Source: Arthrobacter celericrescens (GTDB taxonomy: Bacteria > Actinomycetota > Actinomycetes > Actinomycetales > Micrococcaceae). From it: DNA of 64,000 nt. Positions 20,059 through 27,776 of this stretch are shown here, piece after piece (position 1 is the stretch's first letter; every line of letters starts with the position of its first letter). The notes under the pieces were generated by a model that ran no database searches, had not been told where the DNA came from, and saw nothing but the letters and a program-made list of their open reading frames with translations. Both the position numbers and the translations under genes were made by a program. The stretch is from positions 1 to 64,000 of the forward strand of contig NZ_QYLP01000050.1 in the NCBI RefSeq assembly GCF_003614925.1, in the 5' to 3' direction.

Positions 20059-21827
20059 TGCGCAAGGTCCTGATCGCGAACCGCGGCGAAATCGCCGTCC
20101 GGATTGCCCGTGCCTGCGAGGACGCCGGCCTTGCTTCGGTGGCGGTCTACGCCGACATCGACGCCGACGCCATGCACGTCGCTGCCGCGGACGAGGCCTT
20201 CAGCCTGGGCGGCAACAGCCCGGCCGATACCTACCTGAACATCCCCAAGCTCCTGGACATCGCGGCCCGCTCCGGCGCCGACGCCGTGCACCCCGGCTAC
20301 GGTTTCCTCTCCGAAAACGCGGACTTCGCGCAGGCAGTGCTCGCCGCCGGACTGGCCTGGATCGGCCCCTCACCGGAAGCGATCAGGCAGCTGGGCAACA
20401 AGATCACCGCCCGCGAGATCGCCGTCCGCGCCGGCGCCCCGCTGGTGGCCGGCAGCGACGGACCCGTTGATTCCGCGGCGGAGGCGCGCGCCTTCGCCGA
20501 GCAACACGGGCTGCCCGTGGCCATCAAGGCGGCGTTCGGCGGCGGCGGACGCGGCCTGAAGGTGGTCCGCGAACTCGCCGAGGTGGAGGAAGCCTTCGAC
20601 TCCGCGGTGCGCGAGGCCGTAGTGGCCTTCGGCCGCGGGGAATGCTTCGTGGAGCAGTACCTGGACCGGCCGCGGCACGTCGAGGCGCAGGTGATCGCCG
20701 ATACCCACGGGAACGTGGTGGTCGTCGGGACGCGCGACTGCTCCCTGCAGCGCCGCCATCAGAAGCTCGTGGAAGAGGCCCCCGCACCGTTCCTGACTGA
20801 TACACAGCGCGAGTCGATCTACGCGGCCGCCAAGGCGATCTGCCGGGAGGCCGGCTACACCGGGGCCGGAACCGTGGAATTCCTGGTTTCGGCCGGCGGC
20901 GCGGTGGCGTTCCTGGAGGTCAACACCCGGCTGCAGGTGGAGCACCCCATCACCGAGGAAACCTCCGGGATCGACCTGGTGCAGGAGCAGCTCCGCATCG
21001 CCGCCGGGCTTCCCCTGAGCATGCTCGCTGACCCGGAACCGCGCGGGCATTCCTTCGAATTCCGCCTCAACGCCGAGGACGTGGGCCGCGGCTTCCTGCC
21101 CTCCCCGGGCACGGTTTCTGGCTTTGCGGGGCCGACCGGCCCGGGCATCCGCCTCGACACCGGCGTGCGCGCAGGCTCCGTGGTGCCGCCCCAGTTCGAC
21201 TCCCTGCTGGCCAAGCTCGTGGTCACCGGAGCCGACCGGCAGCAGGCCCTCCGCCGCGCCCGCCGCGCCCTGGCCGAGATGGACATCTCCGGCCTGGCGA
21301 CCGTGCTGCCGTTCCACCGGGCCGTGGTCGAGGCGCCGGAATTCACCTCCCCGGATGGGCTTGGCGTGCACACGCGCTGGATCGAGACCGAGTTCGCCGA
21401 CCGCATTCCCGTCGATCCCGAGTACAGCCCCGTGGCCCCCTCCGGTGAGCGCCGCACGATCACGGTGGACGTGGACGGCAAGCGGCTTGCCGTGGGCCTG
21501 CCCGCCGATCTGCTGGACGGCTGGGCCCGTTCCGGCGGCTCCCTCGCTGGTATTTCGTTGGGGCCCGACGGCGGTGCTTCGGTTGCGTCCGAGGCTGCCG
21601 GTACCGCTCTGCCGGAGTCCGCCGTCGTGTCCGGCATGGCCGGCACCGTGGTGAAGTGGCTCGTGGAGCCCGGCGCTCCGGTTGCCGAGGGCGACGCGCT
21701 GGTGGTCCTCGAAGCGATGAAGATGGAAACCCAGGTCCCCGCGCACCGCGGCGGGACGCTGGCCTCCGTGGTGTCGGCCGCGGGCGGCGTTGTGTCCGTC
21801 GGCTCGGTGCTGGGACATATCGAGTAG
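20058..21827 (+). CDS. Biotin carboxylase / biotin carboxyl carrier protein, 589 aa
   Basis: Residues 1-450 are a biotin carboxylase: [21 protein letters not shown], the ATP-grasp Gly-rich loop [11 protein letters not shown] near 158-168, and [24 protein letters not shown]. The C-terminal 75 residues are a biotinyl domain with EAMKMET (biotin on Lys about 555). It ends in the pxp operon rather than beside a carboxyltransferase, and overlaps the PxpBC stop by one base. It may therefore act with the PxpA-PxpBC complex (compare urea amidolyase, where carboxylation precedes amide hydrolysis) or supply an acyl-CoA carboxylase encoded elsewhere. Confidence 0.92.
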   Translation: MRKVLIANRGEIAVRIARACEDAGLASVAVYADIDADAMHVAAADEAFSLGGNSPADTYLNIPKLLDIAARSGADAVHPGYGFLSENADFAQAVLAAGLAWIGPSPEAIRQLGNKITAREIAVRAGAPLVAGSDGPVDSAAEARAFAEQHGLPVAIKAAFGGGGRGLKVVRELAEVEEAFDSAVREAVVAFGRGECFVEQYLDRPRHVEAQVIADTHGNVVVVGTRDCSLQRRHQKLVEEAPAPFLTDTQRESIYAAAKAICREAGYTGAGTVEFLVSAGGAVAFLEVNTRLQVEHPITEETSGIDLVQEQLRIAAGLPLSMLADPEPRGHSFEFRLNAEDVGRGFLPSPGTVSGFAGPTGPGIRLDTGVRAGSVVPPQFDSLLAKLVVTGADRQQALRRARRALAEMDISGLATVLPFHRAVVEAPEFTSPDGLGVHTRWIETEFADRIPVDPEYSPVAPSGERRTITVDVDGKRLAVGLPADLLDGWARSGGSLAGISLGPDGGASVASEAAGTALPESAVVSGMAGTVVKWLVEPGAPVAEGDALVVLEAMKMETQVPAHRGGTLASVVSAAGGVVSVGSVLGHIE

Positions 21828-21845
21828 GGCTGGTGTTAAAGGCGC

Positions 21846-22392
21846 TTAGCCGCTCCGCTTCCTGCGCGTGAACCGAGCCCTGGCATCAAGGAGCGTTTGC
21901 TCGTACTGCTGAGCGTCAAAGACGAAATCAAGGGCGGTCTCGATCCGGTACGTTTCATCGGTGAGGGAGTCATCCCAGCCGATGCCCGACCAATGAACCA
22001 ACCCCTTCTCCTTGCGTAGGTCTGCGGTTACTCCACCGCAGTCCTCGGTCCAACATGCGCTGCAAAACAGCAGCCAGGCTCTGTTCCAATGTTGGTGTGG
22101 AATCCGGCCAAGTAGACGGTCGATCTGTTGGACTGCCCACTCCGGCCGGGCGGGAGTGAGGAGGGATGTTTCATCGGGCTGGCGGTCTGCATCTTCCCAC
22201 TCCTGAATCCACGTCCGGAGCGCTTTGCCGTCGACGAAGAAATCCAGGAACATCTCGTTCTCCGGGCGCCTGAACGAAAGCAGGCCGCGCCGAGGGGCGG
22301 GCCCGTCAAAGTGCCGTTCAACGAGCGTAAGGATATTAGTCTGGATGATCGGTGATCCTCTCGACCGTTTCTTCGAGGGTTTTGGCTGTCAG
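21846..22392 (-). pseudogene. Frameshifted small gene of unknown function downstream of a likely immunity gene
   Basis: The intact part (22253 to 21846) encodes 135 aa with CSAC and DCGGVT motifs and a VHWSGIGW segment, resembling an uncharacterised actinobacterial family. Coding-like sequence continues upstream without a start codon (NILTLVERHFDGPAP...), while the other frame reads TAKTLEETVERITDHPD then stops at 22338-22340. Joining the two at DHPD/TNIL restores a smooth protein if two bases (AC) are missing near 22340. The probable original start, overlapping the upstream TGA, is now CTG at 22392. Alternatively a shortened gene starts at 22253. Frameshift could be real decay or a sequencing error. 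Confidence 0.55.
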
Positions 22393-22733
22393 ACGGCGAC
22401 GACGCCGCCGGTGACCAGGCGCAGGATCGTGGCACCCCGCGGGGCCGTGCCGATGGCTTCCTGGATATGTACCGAAAGCATTGCAATGGAGGCAGCGGTC
22501 AGCGATCTGTCGGGCCAGGTCGAGTGCCATGTTGCTTCATCGATTGTGATGGCTTCCGAGATTTCGCGCAGCGTCTCTGCGAAGCGGTATTCGCCCGGGG
22601 CCTCGGCGCTATCGGAGGGCTTGATGAAGACAATGGAGTCATCACCCTCGCCCTCAAACCGGACCTGTCCAACGTCCCGAAGGCCGGTGGTGCGTTCGGC
22701 GGCAAATGCTTCTGGCTCTTGCGTCGTAACCAC
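22389..22733 (-). CDS. Small acidic protein, candidate immunity protein, 114 aa
   Basis: I do not recognise the family. It is acidic (Glu/Asp-rich: EGEGDDSIVF, REISEAITIDEATW), of the size typical for immunity proteins, and its GTG starts five bases after the stop of a toxin-like C-terminal fragment, the usual toxin-immunity order. It ends at the TGA that overlaps the broken downstream gene. The immunity role is inferred from order, size and charge only. Confidence 0.55.
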   Translation of the reverse strand: MVTTQEPEAFAAERTTGLRDVGQVRFEGEGDDSIVFIKPSDSAEAPGEYRFAETLREISEAITIDEATWHSTWPDRSLTAASIAMLSVHIQEAIGTAPRGATILRLVTGGVVAV

Positions 22734-22738
22734 GCCTC

Positions 22739-22888
22739 TTACTTTGTCCTGGATGGAAATGCGGTGATGATTTTACCGTCCTGGTTTGCACGGACGATAA
22801 CGGAGTAGTACGTGGCCAGAAGCTTCGACGGGTCAACGCTTTTCCACGCCCACCCAGACCCCTTTGTCGCATTGAGGCGATAGGACCG
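22739..22888 (-). pseudogene. C-terminal remnant of a secreted RNase-like toxin, 49 codons
   Basis: An open stretch between stops at 22889-22891 and 22739-22741 has no start codon but reads like the end of a BECR/RNase-A-like toxin domain: RLNATKGSGWAWKSVDP, then LATYYSVIVRANQDGKI and ITAFPSRTK. The ...VVR-x-D-G-xIITAFP ending is seen in CdiA- and Rhs-type toxin tails. No upstream delivery domain remains: terminator and unrelated genes follow. It is therefore an orphan toxin tip next to its presumed immunity gene. Family assignment is by eye. Confidence 0.5.
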
Positions 22889-22929
22889 CTAGTTCGCAAA
22901 CGGTGGTTTCTGGACCGGAGAAACGCGGA

Positions 22930-22956
22930 GGGAGCGTCAAGAGGACTGACGCTCCC
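22930..22956 (-). terminator. Terminator of the leftward lipoprotein unit
   Basis: GGGAGCGTCA (22930-22939) and TGACGCTCCC (22947-22956) form a perfect 10-bp stem with a 7-base loop. It lies about 50 bases past the lipoprotein stop at 23008 in the direction of transcription, with a partly T-rich run (CGTTTCTCC) beyond. Confidence 0.65.
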
Positions 22957-23007
22957 TACGGCGAAGTTTTGGAGGCTTGCCGCCTCCGGAAATTCGTGGT
23001 CGGTCTC

Positions 23008-23508
23008 CTACTGCCCAACTCCTCCAGTGGGGTCCTCTGTTATGGCAATGGCCCAGATGCTGGAGGCATCGGCTTCCCCGGTGATCGTGAACTTGTCGGC
23101 GTAGCGGACGTCGATGGAGTTCTTTGTTCCCAGGTCCTCTGGATCATTTACGCAATTCTGTGGGAAGTTCGCGACACCGGAAATGTCGATCTTGATCTCT
23201 GAATTCCCTATGCACCGAACGTAGACGGCTATGTAGCCGGTCTTGCTTGTGAAGGGGCCAAGCTTGGCGGCGCCGCGATGTGAAGATGATTCAACAATTA
23301 GCTTTTCGTTCTCTGGGTACGACGCCAGCAATTTCGTCGGCATTGTCGGGGTGGGGCTCGGGGTCGGTGTTGGCGCTGCGCCCTCGGATCCTTGCGTCCC
23401 AGTTGAGGCGGTTGCCCGAGGTTCTGGATCCTCGTAGGTGCAGCCGGTTGCTGCCGCAGCGACGAGCACAACGGCAGCGACCGAGTGTACGAGCCTTACG
23501 AGAACCAT
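23008..23508 (-). CDS. Lipoprotein of unknown function, 166 aa
   Basis: N-terminal signal MVLVRLVHSVAAVVLVAAAATGC ends with an ATGC lipobox (Cys about 23), followed by a Thr/Pro/Ser-rich linker (TPTPSPTPT) that would span the wall, and a globular domain of about 100 residues with two Cys (VRCIGNS, PQNCVND) likely forming a disulfide. Residues ...IAVYVRCIGNSEIKIDISGVANF resemble beta-sandwich adhesin-like folds but no family is recognised. Its start overlaps the end of the upstream frameshifted gene by 13 bases, so both were co-transcribed. Confidence 0.7.
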   Translation of the reverse strand: MVLVRLVHSVAAVVLVAAAATGCTYEDPEPRATASTGTQGSEGAAPTPTPSPTPTMPTKLLASYPENEKLIVESSSHRGAAKLGPFTSKTGYIAVYVRCIGNSEIKIDISGVANFPQNCVNDPEDLGTKNSIDVRYADKFTITGEADASSIWAIAITEDPTGGVGQ

Positions 23509-24057
23509 ACCCGCCAGCCGACCTTGTAGGGGGAGTATGCCTTCACGTTGCGGTACTGGGTGACTACGCAGTTCGTGGTGTACCACTCTTCACGGCCTGT
23601 GGTGTAGGACCTGTATACGCCGTAGACTGCGTTGCCGGTCTTCCAGGCGGGGACGTTGAAAGTGAAGCTGTTGCCCAGGGTGGTCGACAAGGAAAGCGAT
23701 GCATTGATGCCGTATGTCGCTTTCACATTCGCCACGACGAAGTCCCTTGAGAATTCAAGATTCCCCGAAACCGTAGCCGTGGCAGTCCCTGTGACCGTGG
23801 CAGACACAGTCATTGAGGCGGTGTAGGGCGTTCCGTTGTAGTTCGACTGAACTGCGCCGACGGCTACGTGGGTGTCCGCCCCGCGCCCGGTTGCCCTGTA
23901 GTACCAGGCAGCTTGGCAGGCCCCTTGTGGACTTGGGTTTGAGATCTTCGCCGGCGCCGCCGTTGGAGCCGCAGCGAATGATGGTGTTAGTGATCCAGCG
24001 GCCAGAAGCCCCGCGGTAAGAGCGCCGGTCAGGGCAGCTCTGGTTTTTTCCTTTCAT
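23496..24057 (-). pseudogene. Secreted protein gene with a frameshift in a 6-T homopolymer
   Basis: The ATG at 24057 has a good AAGGAACC site but reads out of frame after four codons. If one base of the T6 run at 24044-24049 is removed, the product becomes a 186-aa protein with a classical signal peptide (MKGKTRAALTGALTAG..., cleavage after SFAAA) running into the long downstream frame (ASMTVSATVTGTATATVSGNLEF ... KVGWRVWFS). No other start serves that frame until 23813. It could be a sequencing error, phase variation or a recent mutation. The mature protein is Thr/Val/Ser-rich, beta-type, with two Cys; no family recognised. Confidence 0.6.
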
Positions 24058-24142
24058 GGTGGTTCCTTATCTCGTGCCATGATCCCCCCACATGGACGTC
24101 AAAGGTGGGCCGAATGGCCCATTCATTTCAGAGGGTGAACAG

Positions 24143-24171
24143 ATCATCGAAGCAAAAATCGCAATTGTCAA
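24143..24171 (-). promoter_or_regulatory. Leftward promoter for the secreted protein / lipoprotein pair
   Basis: On the minus strand, TTGACA (24166-24171) is followed after 17 bases by GATGAT (24143-24148), four of six matches to the -10 consensus. It lies in an unusually AT-rich stretch about 85 bases upstream of the ATG at 24057. The region 24058-24303 holds no other feature I can support. Confidence 0.55.
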
Positions 24172-24303
24172 ACATTCGGTGGACAAAATGTGGAGAGTCG
24201 ATTCAAACAATCCGGTGACCGGTTTTTTGAGGGCGTCTGACGAACCAGAGCCCGGCCTTAAACGGTCGTTTCTGGCAGGCCTCGCGATGCGGCACCAAAA
24301 AGA

Positions 24304-24333
24304 AGTGAGGGCCCGCTCGGCGGGGCCCTCACT
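24304..24333. terminator. Strong terminator downstream of the duplicated membrane-protein gene
   Basis: AGTGAGGGCCC (24304-24314) and GGGCCCTCACT (24323-24333) form a perfect 11-bp stem with an 8-base loop. Read leftward it is followed by TCTTTTTGG, so it terminates the leftward gene ending at 24382. Confidence 0.8.
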
Positions 24334-24381
24334 TATTCAACACTGATGCTGCTGCCCTGCCAACCAGGGCTCCCGGCCCTC

Positions 24382-24864
24382 TTAGCTGATGGGGCGGGGT
24401 GGATGGCGACGTGCGAGAGCTCCGCCGGTGATCGCTGCCGCTGCGCCCAGTCCGATGAGTAGGATTCCGGCGGTCATGCCGTTGAGGAACCATTGCGGCA
24501 TGTGGATGCCGGCGTCTTCGGTCATGCCATAGCCGCTGAGCAAGGCCACGAGGGAGCCCCCCGCTACGAGGACACCGAGTCCGGCCGCGATGCATCCTGC
24601 GATCAGGAATCGATTCGTCAAGCGGATAGAACGTCGAAGGGCGAGCACGCCGCCGGCGATCGCCACCAGTGCGCCGAGTCCTGCGAGCAGGAATCCGGCG
24701 GTCATGCCGTTCATTATCCATTCCGGCGTGTAGCCCGGTTGGACGCCCGTGTCTTCGGCGATGCGGTAGTCGATGCCGGAAGCCACGAGGAAGCCCGCTG
24801 CTACGAGGAGCCCGGCTCCGGCCATGATGCTTCCTGTGATCAGGAATTGTTTCGTCAGTTTCAT
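24382..24864 (-). CDS. Small membrane protein made of two tandem homologous halves, 160 aa
   Basis: Residues about 1-80 and 81-158 are homologous: each has RLT/KLTxxFLI-x-G-(S/C)IxAGxGxLVA, a short extracytoplasmic loop with E-D-(T/A)-G and a PxW(I/F)xNGMTAG motif, then a second helix ending in an Ala/Gly-rich stretch and basic residues. Each half has two membrane helices, so the whole has four. No family is recognised. Start at 24864 is chosen because GGGGGGAAG precedes MKLTKQFL; the longer frame to 25014 lacks a signal. A strong terminator follows. Confidence 0.7.
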   Translation of the reverse strand: MKLTKQFLITGSIMAGAGLLVAAGFLVASGIDYRIAEDTGVQPGYTPEWIMNGMTAGFLLAGLGALVAIAGGVLALRRSIRLTNRFLIAGCIAAGLGVLVAGGSLVALLSGYGMTEDAGIHMPQWFLNGMTAGILLIGLGAAAAITGGALARRHPPRPIS

Positions 24865-24898
24865 ATTCTTCCCCCCGACCCTAGTTTGCCCGTTCAAG

Positions 24899-25282
24899 CT
24901 ACCAATTGCAGTGGTGCGACCAGACACCTGGTAGCCAGTTCGGTCTGTCGGCCCGGAACCGTTCCAGGTTGTAGTCCTGCGTGAATGGAATGCCGTAGAT
25001 CCCAGCAGCGACATGGCAATCGAATTGCTGCTTCAGGGTTGCCTTGTTGGTGATAGCTGGCCAGGCTTTGGTCCATTCCTCCCAGCCTGCGGTTCGGATG
25101 ATGTAACCCCCGGCGAGATAGTTAAAGATCCCGGAGCCGCCGCCACTCAATACCGCTACGCCCCACGGTGTGAGCCAGGCGCTATACATGTAGTCGCCCC
25201 TGGAGATAGAGCGCTTCACGGGCTGGAAGAGCCGTGCCCCGAACCACGGATCGGCCACGACAGGGTACGCGGTCCCGGCCAT
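24899..25282 (-). pseudogene. N-terminally truncated DUF2599 protein, 127 codons
   Basis: The C-terminal part matches, from memory, the DUF2599 pattern: TLKQQFDCHV, then NLERFRADRPNW and a final HHCNW, with the two conserved Cys. Complete relatives are secreted and start with a signal peptide and propeptide before the YPVVADPWFG segment. Here the frame begins just five residues before that segment, has no ribosome-binding site, and is preceded by an in-frame TAG. No frame upstream encodes a signal peptide, so the gene is probably a 3' remnant. Bases 25283-25493 hold nothing else I can identify. Confidence 0.6.
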
Positions 25283-25493
25283 GTTGGTATGGTCAACGAA
25301 CTAGGCACGAGCTCGGACGCCGGCGAACACACCGAGCGCTCATTCCCTTGGATCTTGCGTTTGCATTTGCGGAGGACAGGCGCCGGGATATCTCCCTGCA
25401 ACACCCGGGACGGTTTTACCAGTGATTGCTTTCGCTACGCTGAAGCCAACATTGTTTCGGCCTCCGAACAGGCCGAATTGGCACGGAACGGTG

Positions 25494-26420
25494 ATGTATT
25501 TGCTGCGGTGGGGGCGTGCCTATTTCGCACTTCAAGCGGCCGCAGGACTTTTGTGGTGGGTCCTGGTTTTCACTGTGCCGTTCGTGCGTGAGTCGACGCT
25601 TGGCAGCCTGGATCCGGTCATCGTGGCCGCCTTCGATATCCCGCTGTTCGTCATCGCCTCGGCGGTGGCTGCATTCGGCGTCCGGGCGGCCGTGGCGGTG
25701 AGCGCGGGCTGGGCGGTGATTGTCGCCGTCGTACTGGCCGCTTACGCAACAATCACCGGCGAAGCTGGCTGGGGCGTGCTCGCCATGGGTGCGGCCGCCG
25801 CAGCTTCCCTGGCGGCGCTCTGCCTTGTTTTCCTGGGACGCGTACCCACGGAGTGGATCCTCCGGGGGCCCTTTGCGTTCCGCGCGGCCAGGCGCTCGGA
25901 CTCTGCAAACCACGTGGCCACGACCTTCGGCCAGCTCGTTGTTTTCTGGGGCTTCTTCCTGGTGGTGGTTCCGACTGCCATAACCGCCCTTGAACAGCGG
26001 TGGAACGTGGCACTGCCCTTTCCGCCGTTCGCGGGCCTTGCCGGTGCGATCGTCCTTGTCCTTGCCAGCGTGCTTGGCGTCGCGTCCGCGGTGGCGATGT
26101 CCACGAAGGGGGAGGGCACGCCGCTGCCGGCCGCGATGCCGAACCGCCTGGTCGTCACCGGCCCGTACCGTTGGGTCCGCAATCCCATGGCCCTCGCCGG
26201 CATTGCCCAGGGCGCCGCGATCGGCCTCATCCTGCAGTCCTGGCTTGTAGTCGTCTACGCGCTTGCGGGGTCGCTGTTCTGGAATTACGCCATCAGGCCG
26301 CTGGAGGAAGCCGATCTCAAGCAACGCTTCGGCGAAGACTTCGAGCGGTACCGGGAGGCAGTGCGCTGCTGGATTCCGGGCCACGGAGCGGTTTCGACTA
26401 AGCACTCCATTAAGCGCTGA
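25494..26420 (+). CDS. Isoprenylcysteine carboxyl methyltransferase-like membrane protein, 308 aa
   Basis: Seven or more hydrophobic segments followed by the C-terminal signature of the ICMT/PEMT-like family: RLVVTGPYRWVRNPMALAGIAQG near residues 220-240 and EEADLKQRFGEDFERYREAVRCWIPG at the end. These motifs form the SAM- and lipid-binding site; bacterial members methylate unknown small molecules or lipids. The start could also be GTG at 25491 or ATG at 25422; 25494 is preferred because the residues before it do not look like a membrane-protein N-terminus. It is followed by ynfA 16 bases later. Confidence 0.8.
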   Translation: MYLLRWGRAYFALQAAAGLLWWVLVFTVPFVRESTLGSLDPVIVAAFDIPLFVIASAVAAFGVRAAVAVSAGWAVIVAVVLAAYATITGEAGWGVLAMGAAAAASLAALCLVFLGRVPTEWILRGPFAFRAARRSDSANHVATTFGQLVVFWGFFLVVVPTAITALEQRWNVALPFPPFAGLAGAIVLVLASVLGVASAVAMSTKGEGTPLPAAMPNRLVVTGPYRWVRNPMALAGIAQGAAIGLILQSWLVVVYALAGSLFWNYAIRPLEEADLKQRFGEDFERYREAVRCWIPGHGAVSTKHSIKR

Positions 26421-26436
26421 GTGACAGGATGGCATC

Positions 26437-26772
26437 ATGCCCATTGCCAAATCCGTCCTGTTGTTCGCCCTCGCTGCCGCCGCTGAAATCGGAGGCGCCT
26501 GGCTGGTCTGGCAAGCAGTCCGGGAAGGCAAAGCCTGGTGGTGGGCCGGCCTCGGTGTCGTCGCGCTGGGGATCTATGGGTTCGTCGCCACCTTGCAGCC
26601 TGATGCACATTTCGGCAGGATCCTTGCCGCTTATGGCGGTGTTTTCGTCGCAGGCTCGCTGGCCTGGGGCATGATCTTCGACGGTTTCCGCCCCGACCGC
26701 TGGGACGTCATTGGTTCCCTGATCTGTTTGCTGGGCGTCGCCGTCATCATGTTCTCGCCACGTAATTCCTAG
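26437..26772 (+). CDS. YnfA/UPF0060 family membrane protein, 111 aa
   Basis: Four membrane helices with the family motifs [14 protein letters not shown] near residues 13-26, [34 protein letters not shown] in the middle and [16 protein letters not shown] at the end. YnfA proteins are SMR-like small transporters, some linked to drug efflux. AGGATGG precedes the ATG. Length is that of the family. Confidence 0.92.
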   Translation: MPIAKSVLLFALAAAAEIGGAWLVWQAVREGKAWWWAGLGVVALGIYGFVATLQPDAHFGRILAAYGGVFVAGSLAWGMIFDGFRPDRWDVIGSLICLLGVAVIMFSPRNS

Positions 26773-26841
26773 ACCGGATGAGGCCTTCGCGAGGTGCCGG
26801 CAGGGCACGTCAGCGGCCGCCAAACTTCCGGCGAATGGCGG

Positions 26842-27354
26842 TCACAACGACGTGGAGCGGCGTTCGATCAGGAGAGTATCGCGCCATTGCCCGGCGAGGG
26901 GACCGCTTGGCATGCGGGCGATCCGGTTCCGGCGTCCGACGATTGTGAATCCTGCCGTCTCGTGGAGCCTGAGGCTGGGTGTGTTCTCGGGGAAGACGCT
27001 GGCTTGGATCGTCCATATTCCGGCGTCCTCCGTGCTGCGGACGAGTGCGTGCAGCAGGGCCTTGCCAACGCCGAGGCCCCGGGCTTCGGTGCTGACGTAG
27101 ACGGAGTGTTCGACCACTCCGGCGTAAGCGGGGCGGGAGGAGACGGGCGAAACAGCTGCCCAGCCGAGGATGACGCCGTCCGCGACCGTCGCAACGTGCC
27201 GGTGGGCGAAAAGCTTCGATGCGTTGAAGGTGTCCCAGTCGGGGGCGGCGGATTCAAAGGTGGCGTGCCCGCCGTCGACTCCTTCCTGGTAAATCCGGGC
27301 GACGGCGGGCCAATCCGCGGCCTGCATGCCTCTCAGGTGAAGGGTTCGGGTCAC
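26842..27354 (-). CDS. arsN1: GNAT acetyltransferase, ArsN1/phosphinothricin-acetyltransferase type, 170 aa
   Basis: GNAT fold of the phosphinothricin acetyltransferase group: begins LRGMQAADWPAVARIYQEGVDGGHATFE, has VEHSVYVSTEARGLGVGKALLHALV (acetyl-CoA pyrophosphate loop near residues 85-110) and ENTPSLRLHETAGFTIVGRR. In arsenic operons this type is ArsN1, which acetylates the organoarsenical antibiotic arsinothricin. The GTG start overlaps the arsR stop (GTGA), so it is co-transcribed with the arsenic regulator, which supports ArsN1 over a general acetyltransferase. Substrate is inferred from context. Confidence 0.82.
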   Translation of the reverse strand: MTRTLHLRGMQAADWPAVARIYQEGVDGGHATFESAAPDWDTFNASKLFAHRHVATVADGVILGWAAVSPVSSRPAYAGVVEHSVYVSTEARGLGVGKALLHALVRSTEDAGIWTIQASVFPENTPSLRLHETAGFTIVGRRNRIARMPSGPLAGQWRDTLLIERRSTSL

Positions 27355-27713
27355 AGTTTCGACAGGATGCCTGCGGCATCGTCGAGCGCGCCGGTGACGA
27401 GGGAATAGTAGGCCCAGGTGCCGCGCTTCTCGCGGTGCAGCAGCCCGGCGTCGACCAGTATTTTCAGGTGGTGCGACACAGTGGGCTGGCTAAGGTCCAG
27501 CGGCTCGGTGAGGTCGCAGACGCAGGCTTCGCCGCCGCCGGCGTTCTTCACGATGGACAGCAGGCGCAGGCGGTTGGGGTCGGCCAAGGCCTTGAAGAGC
27601 AGGGCCTGGCGGCCCGCTTCTTCAGCACCCAGCACCGGCGTCCCTGCCGGTGCGCAGCAGCTATCGTCTGCGGCTGCAGCGGGCGCGGTCTCGAGTGTGG
27701 GCAGGGAAGTCAT
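27351..27713 (-). CDS. arsR: Arsenic-responsive repressor ArsR, 120 aa
   Basis: Winged-helix ArsR/SmtB protein: FKALADPNRLRLLSIV, then ACVCDLTEPLDLSQPTVSHHLKILVDAGLLHREKRGTWAYYSL. Cys pair at residues 19-20 (DDSCCAP) and Cys 64 and 66 match the As(III) site of the Corynebacterium glutamicum ArsR type, where two adjacent N-terminal Cys plus one near helix 4 bind arsenite. A perfect palindrome in its promoter indicates autorepression; the mRNA may start at or next to the ATG. Confidence 0.92.
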   Translation of the reverse strand: MTSLPTLETAPAAAADDSCCAPAGTPVLGAEEAGRQALLFKALADPNRLRLLSIVKNAGGGEACVCDLTEPLDLSQPTVSHHLKILVDAGLLHREKRGTWAYYSLVTGALDDAAGILSKL

Positions 27714-27719
27714 CTCCCC

Positions 27720-27748
27720 ATTATCCCCGAATATTGATAAACATCAAT
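27720..27748 (-). promoter_or_regulatory. arsR promoter with ArsR operator
   Basis: ATTGAT (27733-27738) and ATCAAT (27743-27748) form a perfect 6-4-6 dyad of ArsR/SmtB type. On the minus strand TTGATG (27742-27747) and GATAAT (27720-27725) with a 16-base spacer make a promoter whose start would lie next to the ATG at 27713. ArsR bound here would cover the -35 and spacer. Confidence 0.75.
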
Positions 27749-27776
27749 GTATTGGTCGGGGGCGCGGCCCGGGGCC

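Noticed and set aside
20370..21818. Open frame of 482 codons opposite the biotin carboxylase
   Set aside because: Shadow of a gene with full biotin carboxylase and biotinyl motifs.
24092..24346. Rightward 84-codon frame between the secreted-protein promoter and the terminator
   Set aside because: It runs through an AT-rich leftward promoter and into the terminator hairpin and lacks a ribosome-binding site.
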